From positions 1 to 11,142 of the forward strand of contig JALHTS010000491.1 in assembly GCA_022865965.1 (NCBI GenBank): a DNA stretch of 11,142 nt, read 5' to 3'. The position numbers and the translations under genes are program-made. Positions within the stretch are counted from its first letter, which is position 1. Each line of letters opens with the position of its first letter. The stretch comes from Ignavibacteriaceae bacterium (GTDB lineage: Bacteria; Bacteroidota; Ignavibacteria; Ignavibacteriales; Ignavibacteriaceae). The notes below the pieces were generated by a model. It saw only the letters and a list, made by a program, of their open reading frames with translations. It had not been told where the DNA came from and did no database searches. This document shows positions 1-5,422 of the stretch, one piece after another.

Positions 1-1
1 A

Positions 2-262
2 AAAGACTTTGATGAATTTGATTATATAGTTACAATGGATAATAATAATTATAAAGATATTCTTTCTTTGGATAAAAAAAACAAGTACGGTCACAAAGTT
101 CATAAGCTTGCTGAGTTTTTTATAAATAATGGATATAACGAAGTACCAGACCCTTATCTCGGTAGTTCAGACACCTTTGAAACAGTACTTGATCTATTAG
201 AAGAAGGAAATAAAAATCTTTTTGAAAAAATCAGGAATGAAATTGAATCAGAATCTGATTAA
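2..262 (+). CDS. Low-molecular-weight protein-tyrosine-phosphatase family protein, C-terminal part (5' end outside window)
   Basis: The reading frame is open from base 2, so the first bases already encode protein (KDFDEFDYIVTMDNNNY) and the ATG at 35 is an internal methionine. What is visible is the C-terminal part of the LMW-PTP fold: the FDYIVTMD strand, then EVPDPYLG, in which the Asp before Pro (codon at 149-151) is the family's general acid, then FETVLDLLEEG, the usual last helix. The nucleophile loop (CxxxxxR) lies upstream of the window, so its integrity cannot be checked. Family members dephosphorylate phosphotyrosine or small phosphorylated substrates in the cytoplasm. The downstream fructosamine-kinase gene starts inside this one, implying translational coupling. 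From memory, LMW-PTP homologues neighbouring bacterial fructosamine kinases have been reported to act on ribulosamine-5-phosphates, so a protein-repair role is as plausible here as signalling. Confidence 0.88.
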   Translation, partial: KDFDEFDYIVTMDNNNYKDILSLDKKNKYGHKVHKLAEFFINNGYNEVPDPYLGSSDTFETVLDLLEEGNKNLFEKIRNEIESESD

Positions 263-1112
263 AAATATTGAATCTATCGTAAATGATAAAGTAACCGGTT
301 CAAATTCAGTTTCCGGCGGATGTATTAGTGATTCTCAAATACTAAAATGTGCTTCGGGAAAAAAATATTTTTTAAAAGTTAATTACTCACAGCCTCCTGA
401 TATGTTTATTAAGGAAGCAAATGGATTGAAAGAACTAAGAAAAGCTGATGCAATAAGAATTCCTGAAGTTATTTGGGCTGATTCAAATTTTATTTTACTT
501 GAGTGCATTGACGGTTCATCACGAACAAAATATTTCTTTGAGGACTTTGGAAGAAAATTTGCAGAATTGCATAAATACAAATCTGATAAGTTTGGATTTT
601 ATGAGGATAATTATATCGGTTCAACTCCTCAAATGAATCATTCAGATAAATCTGAAGAGTCTGATTGGATAGAATTTTATTTTAATAAAAGAATTCTCTT
701 TCAATATAATCTTGCAAAAAAAAACGACTATGCAGATTCAACATTAACTTCACTCATAAAAAAACTTGAAGACAAAATCTCTGAGATAATAGAAGGAAGC
801 GAAGAAACTCCATGCTTGCTTCATGGCGATCTTTGGGGAGGAAATTACATTGTTGATGAAAAAGGTAAAGTTTGTTTGATTGATCCTGCTGTTTACTATG
901 GTCACCGGGAAGCTGATCTCGCAATGACAAAACTTTTTGGTGGTTTTTCAGATGAGTTTTATAAATCATATAACGAATCTTATCCATTACCTGATGGATT
1001 TGAATTCAGAGAAAATATCTACAAGCTATACCACGTTATGAACCATTTGAATTTATTTGGAACGGGATACTATAGTCAAACTATCTCTATATTAAAGTTT
1101 TATCTGAAATAA
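237..1112 (+). CDS. Fructosamine/ketosamine-3-kinase family protein (YniA-like)
   Basis: A cytoplasmic kinase of 291 residues, close to the usual 285-300 of the family. Visible motifs are SGGCISDS near the N-terminus (nucleotide loop), FLKV with Lys47 as the likely ATP-binding lysine, the catalytic loop HGDLWGGN with Asp198 and Asn203, and IDPAVYYGHREADLAM with Asp216 as the metal-binding Asp. HGDLWxGN followed by DPAxYxGxRExDLAM is diagnostic of the family, which phosphorylates sugar adducts on protein lysines at O-3 so that they break down (deglycation). Many bacterial members prefer ribulosamines or erythrulosamines. I chose the ATG at 237 because it aligns with the start of E. coli YniA; an in-frame TTG at 222 would add five residues. 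The gene overlaps the upstream phosphatase gene by 26 bases, so the two are very likely one operon and one pathway. The exact substrate cannot be read from the sequence. Confidence 0.9.
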   Translation: MKLNQNLIKNIESIVNDKVTGSNSVSGGCISDSQILKCASGKKYFLKVNYSQPPDMFIKEANGLKELRKADAIRIPEVIWADSNFILLECIDGSSRTKYFFEDFGRKFAELHKYKSDKFGFYEDNYIGSTPQMNHSDKSEESDWIEFYFNKRILFQYNLAKKNDYADSTLTSLIKKLEDKISEIIEGSEETPCLLHGDLWGGNYIVDEKGKVCLIDPAVYYGHREADLAMTKLFGGFSDEFYKSYNESYPLPDGFEFRENIYKLYHVMNHLNLFGTGYYSQTISILKFYLK

Positions 1113-1136
1113 GTCTAAGAAGATATTGATCTAACC

Positions 1137-1550
1137 ATGAATGATATTGAATTAAATAATTTATCTTCAGAAAATCTTCGAAGATTACGTCAGATCCTCA
1201 ATTATGAATTATCAGCATCTGTTTTATTCTTTCTCTCATTCTTTAATGCAATTGCTCTTATCATTGCCGGAATAGCTGCAGTAGTATTTGCACCCTATAT
1301 GATTTACGTTCTGCTTAAAGAAAATAAACGTAGCTGGATAATTATTTTTACTGTACTGATTATATTTCCATTACTTTTTTCACAGATATTATTTAGAGAA
1401 TACTTCACTGTTTTTCTATTAATATCGATGGCAATGTTTTACTTCTATTGTTTTATGCTAAGAATGGCTGTTAGTGATTGGATAAAAGATAGTCAGTGGA
1501 AAATTACATTCCTTTTACAAAAAAAAAAGGAAAAATGGAAAGACAGTTAA
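1137..1550 (+). CDS. Small multi-pass inner-membrane protein of unknown function
   Basis: I do not recognise this 137-residue protein. It has a charged cytoplasmic-looking N-terminus with two Arg-rich turns (residues 1-24, ENLRRLRQI), a long hydrophobic stretch at about 26-59 that could be one long or two short helices, further helices at about 67-85 and 89-108, then a basic amphipathic tail ending KKKEKWKDS. Three or four membrane segments with a Lys-rich tail point to the inner membrane. It starts 24 bases after the fructosamine kinase stop on the same strand, so it is probably the last gene of that transcript. No conserved catalytic motif is visible. A run of ten A (1519-1528) sits in its 3' part. 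The hydrophobic pattern and length support a real gene, but no function can be assigned. Confidence 0.7.
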   Translation: MNDIELNNLSSENLRRLRQILNYELSASVLFFLSFFNAIALIIAGIAAVVFAPYMIYVLLKENKRSWIIIFTVLIIFPLLFSQILFREYFTVFLLISMAMFYFYCFMLRMAVSDWIKDSQWKITFLLQKKKEKWKDS

Positions 1551-1575
1551 AATCGGGAGATTCTTTTGAATGATA

Positions 1576-1616
1576 ACTCTGTGCCTGTTCAAAAAATTTA
1601 TTTACAGACACAGAGT
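1576..1616. terminator. Inverted repeat between convergent genes, probable bidirectional 3'-end hairpin
   Basis: The arms 1576-1587 (ACTCTGTGCCTG) and 1605-1616 (CAGACACAGAGT) pair over 12 positions around a 17-base AT-rich loop. Read on the minus strand the stem is complete with one G-U pair; read on the plus strand there is one C-A mismatch. It lies between the plus-strand gene ending at 1550 and the minus-strand FKBP gene ending at 1641, where both transcripts must stop. Neither side has a strong T tract directly after the stem, so it is not a textbook intrinsic terminator and may instead act as a 3'-end stabiliser or weak terminator. Confidence 0.55.
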
Positions 1617-1640
1617 AAAAAACTTAGTTAGGATTTTAGT

Positions 1641-2474
1641 TTATTGGTGACTTTTAACTTCTACTATTTCAACATCAAAAATTAAGGTTGAATTTGGAGG
1701 GATAACACCAAGATCACGATCACCATATCCAATCTGCGGAGGAATTACAAATTGTGCTTTACTTCCCTGCCTTAATAGATCAATACCTTCTTCCCAGCCA
1801 GGAATAACTTGTCTCATACCAAGCATTATAGTTAAAGGTTCATCCCTTTCAACAGAACTATCGAACTTTCTTCCGTCATTAAGAAAACCTGAATAATGCA
1901 CAGAGACAATTTTACCGCTGTCCGCTTCAGGTCCATTACCTTCTTCAATAATTGCGTACTTCAATCCGCTTTTAGTTTCTTTGAATAACTTTGGATCAAC
2001 ATCCCACATTTTTGCTACAATAGCATCTTTAACTTCAAGTACTTCAACAAAAAGTTTTAGAGACGCTTTGGGAGGTATAGGGCCCATTCCCTGATCTCCG
2101 TAAGCCAATTCAGATGGAATTACTATAGTACGCTTTCCGCCACTTTTCATACCAATGAAACCTTCATCACTCCCTTTTACAAATTGTTTTGATCCCACGA
2201 CATATTTTAAAGTTTGATTGGTTTCATAAGACGAGGCAATTCTAAAAGAATTTTTAGTAGAATCATTTTGCCAATCGATGTAAATATTTGTAGAATCACT
2301 GAGAGTCCATGCAACAAAATGAATAACAACAAGATCACCATCTTTTACTTCACGACCTTCGCCAATTTTATCATCAACATAACTTAAGCCACTATCGGTT
2401 TTAATTACATCAGAATCACTTGAGCAAGCTGACACAAATAGCAGTATTAAAACTACACTAAGAATTTTTTTCAT
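1641..2474 (-). CDS. Lipoprotein with two FKBP-type peptidyl-prolyl isomerase domains
   Basis: A 277-residue exported protein that would catalyse cis-trans isomerisation of prolyl bonds and assist folding in the periplasm. Residues 1-16 form a lipoprotein signal with lipobox VSAC (Cys17), followed by SSDSD. FKBP domain 1 covers about 26-149 and domain 2 about 164-274. Domain 2 has the FKBP pocket residues: YSGFLNDGRKFDSS (Phe204-Asp205), VIPGW (223-227), IGYG (Tyr250) and IFDVE (Phe266). Domain 1 keeps the fold markers (GDLVVIHF, LAYGDQGMGPIPP) but lacks the FD pair and has FVKGS where domain 2 has VIPGW, so it is probably weak or non-catalytic. The start at 2474 was chosen because it yields the signal peptide and has AAGGA six bases upstream; starting at 2528 would bury the signal. 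It appears to be transcribed alone. Confidence 0.93.
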   Translation of the reverse strand: MKKILSVVLILLFVSACSSDSDVIKTDSGLSYVDDKIGEGREVKDGDLVVIHFVAWTLSDSTNIYIDWQNDSTKNSFRIASSYETNQTLKYVVGSKQFVKGSDEGFIGMKSGGKRTIVIPSELAYGDQGMGPIPPKASLKLFVEVLEVKDAIVAKMWDVDPKLFKETKSGLKYAIIEEGNGPEADSGKIVSVHYSGFLNDGRKFDSSVERDEPLTIMLGMRQVIPGWEEGIDLLRQGSKAQFVIPPQIGYGDRDLGVIPPNSTLIFDVEIVEVKSHQ

Positions 2475-2480
2475 AATTTT

Positions 2481-2485
2481 TCCTT
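2481..2485 (-). promoter_or_regulatory. Ribosome binding site deciding the FKBP start
   Basis: AAGGA on the minus strand, six bases before the ATG at 2474. It supports this ATG over the upstream in-frame one at 2528. Confidence 0.6.
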
Positions 2486-2496
2486 TTTTTGACGGG

Positions 2497-2528
2497 CAAA
2501 TATATCCATTATGTTGGTTAAAAAACAA
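2497..2528 (-). promoter_or_regulatory. Bacteroidota-type promoter candidate for the FKBP gene
   Basis: On the minus strand TATATTTG (2504-2497) fits the TAnnTTTG -7 consensus of Bacteroidota housekeeping promoters. A TTG (2528-2526) lies 21 bases upstream, the distance expected for the -33 element. Transcription would start near 2490, leaving a leader of about 16 bases that contains the AAGGA site. A second match, TAGTTTTG, overlaps the -33 region. In AT-rich DNA such motifs also arise by chance, so this is inference supported by position. The remaining bases up to 2681 show no gene that I can support. Confidence 0.45.
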
Positions 2529-2681
2529 AACTATATTTATTTTGACTTGATTTTTTTGCCTAGAGCAGACTTTTGAGAGATTTCAAAATAAGAGGTTGGT
2601 AATGGGGCGGTGAATGGCAAAGTGTAAAAGATTATCAACATTTTGAAAAGAAGATTGGGAAAAAATAGTTATAACAAATTT

Positions 2682-3815
2682 TTATCTGCTAAAAAATAAT
2701 ATCAGAAATCTCCACACTCTTTCCGCCCACGCACTTTCAGAATGAACTGCATTTTCATCTTTGTACCAGAAATAATCTTTATCAATTTTATATCCTTTTT
2801 CCTTAAGTACTTTCATCATATCATCAATTCCGGGTTGAAGTTTTTGCTCAAGGTCAATTCCACCATTATCAATGTAAAATAGAACAGGTTTTTGAGAACC
2901 ATCATAATTATTTACATTTTTAACATAATTAAACTCGTTGTAAATAAATGTAGGAGATAAGCACGCGGCTTTAGAAAAAATGTGGGGATATTCCCATGCA
3001 AGCATAAAAGAAATCAAGCCTCCCATTGAAGAACCGCCAACTGCAGTAAATTCTGGTTCGGGTTTTGTCCTATAATTTTTATCAACAAATGGTTTCAATT
3101 CGTGAACAATAAAATCCATATACCTATAACCGGTATCATTCGGTGAATATTCACTTCTTCTATTAAACGTGTTATAAATTCCGACAATAATTATTTCTTC
3201 AATTGCACCTGCTTTAATTAAACTATCCGCTGTTTCATCAAGCTGCCAATCGATGTTAAATGAAGAAGTTGCAGGATCAATTATATTTTGACCATCGTGC
3301 ATATAAAGCACAGGATAACTTTTATCTATCAATGAATCATAAGATGGCGGCAGCCAAATAATAATATCTCTTGGCTCAAGTCCTTCTGATTCAAAATTTC
3401 TTATGTACTCAACTGTTCCGGTAATCTGTCCTGATAGAGTTGTTTCAATCTGATCTTTCCACTTTCTGATAGAATAATTGATGGATGTATCATTAAGAAC
3501 TCTTAAAATATTATTTTGGGGAATAGTTCCATCTTCATTTACTGCCTCTTTTAACCACGTACCTTTTGTGAATTTAAATTCAAGATCTGTTCCTTGAGAG
3601 AAAGAAAATGTTTTTGTCCATAAAGAATCATTGATCTGCTTAAGAGATACTAATGATGGATTCCAGTTACCCAACTGTACATCGTTACCTGTTATGTAAA
3701 CAATCTCATTTTCCATAACTTCGCTGGCAATTATATTTATATTGACAACTACCAGATCCTGTGCAAAAAATTGTGTGGAAAGAAAAAGGACTAAACTGAT
3801 AATAATTGTTTTCAT
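2682..3815 (-). CDS. Secreted esterase (enterochelin-esterase/esterase D-like alpha/beta hydrolase) with N-terminal CBM20-like domain
   Basis: A 377-residue exported hydrolase. Residues 1-18 are a signal peptide with likely cleavage in FFA|QD. Residues about 20-118 look like a CBM20/starch-binding or E-set domain: VYITGNDVQLGNWNP, LWTKTFSF and LEFKFTKGTW follow that family's pattern. Residues about 128-377 are the esterase: IIIWLPPSYD, YPVLYMHDGQN, then GGSSMGG with Ser263 as nucleophile (GxSxG), an acidic partner at Asp316 or Asp321 in YIDNGGIDLE, and His358 in VHSESAW. The combination recalls carbohydrate-associated esterases and Fes-type hydrolases; the true substrate (acylated sugar, siderophore or other ester) cannot be told from sequence. 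No sorting domain follows the hydrolase, so it is probably periplasmic or released. It lies 207 bases upstream of the FKBP gene on the same strand and is divergent from the beta-helix lipoprotein gene. Confidence 0.88.
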   Translation of the reverse strand: MKTIIISLVLFLSTQFFAQDLVVVNINIIASEVMENEIVYITGNDVQLGNWNPSLVSLKQINDSLWTKTFSFSQGTDLEFKFTKGTWLKEAVNEDGTIPQNNILRVLNDTSINYSIRKWKDQIETTLSGQITGTVEYIRNFESEGLEPRDIIIWLPPSYDSLIDKSYPVLYMHDGQNIIDPATSSFNIDWQLDETADSLIKAGAIEEIIIVGIYNTFNRRSEYSPNDTGYRYMDFIVHELKPFVDKNYRTKPEPEFTAVGGSSMGGLISFMLAWEYPHIFSKAACLSPTFIYNEFNYVKNVNNYDGSQKPVLFYIDNGGIDLEQKLQPGIDDMMKVLKEKGYKIDKDYFWYKDENAVHSESAWAERVWRFLILFFSR

Positions 3816-3857
3816 AATATTGATTTGAAATTATTATAACATACTATGATAGATTTT

Positions 3858-3865
3858 CAAAATTA
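3858..3865 (-). promoter_or_regulatory. Possible -7 element for the esterase gene
   Basis: TAATTTTG on the minus strand matches TAnnTTTG and would give a leader of about 36 bases before the ATG at 3815. No convincing TTG -33 element is seen at the right distance, so this is only a candidate within the 96-base divergent intergenic region (3816-3911). Confidence 0.25.
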
Positions 3866-3911
3866 TTTATGGATAAATATAGTAAATTTCGAATGCTATT
3901 TTACAGATTAT

Positions 3912-4874
3912 ATGAAACTATCAATTAATAAAATATTAATATTTCTTTTTTCAATAATTCTAACCACTTCTTGTGTAGAAAGAGATTATTTTGATGACGA
4001 CGAAACAGGTCCGTCTATTTCAGGACTTTTTACAGAAATTAGTGGATCAATTTCAGGTGTATTAGTAAAAGCAGATTCACCCTATCTTATCAAAGATGAT
4101 ATTATTATTGATTCATCCGCATCATTAAAAATTGAGCCTGGAGTAGAGCTTTATTTTGAGGAAGGGAAGTCTCTTATTGTTAAAGGAGAATTAGAAGCTA
4201 TCGGTCAAATATATTACCGGATATATTTTCTTCCATACAGAAATAACTGGGCCGGAATAAAAATCTTAAATGCCGATTCGCAAAGCTTTTTTCACTTCTG
4301 TACTTTTACTGAAATATATTCTCCTGATCCTGTTTCTGTCGGTTCAATTTTAATATTTGAATCAAATTCTAATTTTCGAAATTGCTACTTCGAAAATAAT
4401 GCAGCATATTTCGGTGGAGCTATAGCCGCATATAGCAGTATCATAGATATAAGAAATGTAATCTTCAACTTGAATCAAGCATTAAATTCAGGTGCTGCAA
4501 TCTATTCACAAAATTCAGATATTGTTTTAATCAACAACGTTTTTAATAAAAATAAATCTATGAATCCCGGTGGTGCAGTTACAATACTTTTACCGAATTT
4601 AACTGAGATACAAAACAATATTTTTTACGAAAACACTGCAAATGAAAGGCTGTCGCATTTGCTGTATTCATCCTCGGATTCTACAAATTATATTGAGCAA
4701 TACAATTATATTGCATTGGAAAATATGGATCCTTATTTCATTTCAGAATATAATTTTGGATTGTTTTATGACTCACCCTGCAAAAACGCCGGCAATCCTG
4801 CTGAAGAATTTAATGATGTTAACGGAACCAGGAACGACCAGGGAGCTTACGGTGGTCCTTATGGATATTGGTAA
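3912..4874 (+). CDS. Outer-surface-type lipoprotein with parallel beta-helix repeats
   Basis: A 320-residue predicted lipoprotein. Residues 1-20 are a signal with lipobox-like LTTSC (Cys21), followed by an acidic stretch (DYFDDDE) that may favour surface sorting in this lineage. The section at about 58-118 (SPYLIKDDIIIDSSASL, IEPGVELYFEEGKSLIVKG, WAGIKI) is the N-terminal cap often found on right-handed beta-helix proteins. After it come several rungs with Asn-rich turns and small residues, such as NCYFENNAAYFGGAI, NVIFNLNQALNSGAAI and NVFNKNKSMNPGGAV. The C-terminus DSPCKNAGNP...GTRNDQGAYGGP is a typical family ending. Such proteins bind or cleave polysaccharides or act as passive surface proteins; no catalytic residues can be named. 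The start at 3912 is preferred over 3846 because it exposes the signal peptide. The acetyltransferase gene follows 11 bases after the stop. Confidence 0.82.
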   Translation: MKLSINKILIFLFSIILTTSCVERDYFDDDETGPSISGLFTEISGSISGVLVKADSPYLIKDDIIIDSSASLKIEPGVELYFEEGKSLIVKGELEAIGQIYYRIYFLPYRNNWAGIKILNADSQSFFHFCTFTEIYSPDPVSVGSILIFESNSNFRNCYFENNAAYFGGAIAAYSSIIDIRNVIFNLNQALNSGAAIYSQNSDIVLINNVFNKNKSMNPGGAVTILLPNLTEIQNNIFYENTANERLSHLLYSSSDSTNYIEQYNYIALENMDPYFISEYNFGLFYDSPCKNAGNPAEEFNDVNGTRNDQGAYGGPYGYW

Positions 4875-4885
4875 AAAGAATTTTT

Positions 4886-5422
4886 ATGGAAATTATATTT
4901 GACAATTATATAATACGCAGTTACGAAAAAAGTGATAAAGATGCTTTAATTAATTATGGAAATAACTATAATGTTTTTAAGCATTTGAAAAACACTTTCC
5001 CGCATCCATACACAGAAGATGATGCGATTTTATGGTTGACAAGTTGCGCTGCTCAAAACCCTGAAACCTGTTTTGCAATTGCAGATGAAAATGAATTGAT
5101 TGGCGGTATCGGTTTCCATTTAAGAGAAGATGTTTTTAAGCATAATGCTGAAATTGGCTACTGGATTGGCGAACCATTTTGGGGAAAGCATATAGTAAGC
5201 AGAGCTCTAAAAGAAATGACAAAATTTATTTTTAATAATTTTAAAATAAACAGAATTTATGCAAGTGTATTCGAAGGGAATCCTGCATCAGTTAGAGTTC
5301 TTGAAAAATGTGAATATAAACCAGAAGCTGTTTTGCGCAAAGCTGTTTTTAAGGAAAATAAATTTTTAGATCAGTATATCTTTGCATTATTAAAAGAGGA
5401 ATTTATAAAGCTATATGAATAA
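4886..5422 (+). CDS. GNAT acetyltransferase, RimJ/RimL type
   Basis: A 178-residue cytoplasmic protein of the GNAT fold, which transfers acetyl from acetyl-CoA to an amino group. Visible markers are IIRSYEKSDKDAL at the N-terminus, IGGIGFHL (beta4), HNAEIGYWIGEPFWGK (residues 87-101, the RimJ/RimL signature) and EGNPASVRVLEKCEY (130-144, the conserved Asn and the helix that closes on CoA). The CoA pyrophosphate loop reads WGKHIVSRA, where relatives usually have a Gly (WGKGxxxEA); His102 sits at that place. The ATG at 4886 is chosen over a TTG at 4868 because the fold begins there and it does not overlap the preceding gene. The next gene starts inside its last codons (8-base overlap). The substrate is unknown: a protein N-terminus, or a small amine such as an amino sugar, are both possible. 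Confidence 0.87.
   Translation: MEIIFDNYIIRSYEKSDKDALINYGNNYNVFKHLKNTFPHPYTEDDAILWLTSCAAQNPETCFAIADENELIGGIGFHLREDVFKHNAEIGYWIGEPFWGKHIVSRALKEMTKFIFNNFKINRIYASVFEGNPASVRVLEKCEYKPEAVLRKAVFKENKFLDQYIFALLKEEFIKLYE

Noticed and set aside
1576..1616. The inverted repeat as a classic rho-independent terminator
   Set aside because: The pairing is good but no T tract follows directly on either strand, so it is reported only as a probable 3'-end hairpin.
2475..2528. Upstream ATG at 2528 for the FKBP protein
   Set aside because: It would place 18 residues ahead of a clear lipoprotein signal and lacks a ribosome site, whereas 2474 has AAGGA at the right distance.
2529..2681. Short open stretch on the plus strand (about 2597-2669) encoding WQSVKDYQHFEKKIGKK before a stop, locally richer in G
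   Set aside because: It lacks a start with a ribosome site, is under 25 codons and matches no family I recognise. It could be a gene remnant, but that cannot be supported.
3846..3911. Upstream ATG at 3846 for the beta-helix lipoprotein
   Set aside because: It would bury the signal peptide behind 22 residues; the ATG at 3912 gives a normal lipoprotein N-terminus.
4751..4758. TAATTTTG inside the beta-helix gene as a promoter for the acetyltransferase-kinase cluster
   Set aside because: It matches the -7 consensus but no TTG lies at about 20 bases upstream, and such motifs are common by chance in AT-rich DNA.
4642..4902. Overlapping plus-strand frame of 86 codons inside the end of the beta-helix gene
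   Set aside because: It is out of frame with a well-supported gene, has no domain features, and its composition is that of a shadow frame.
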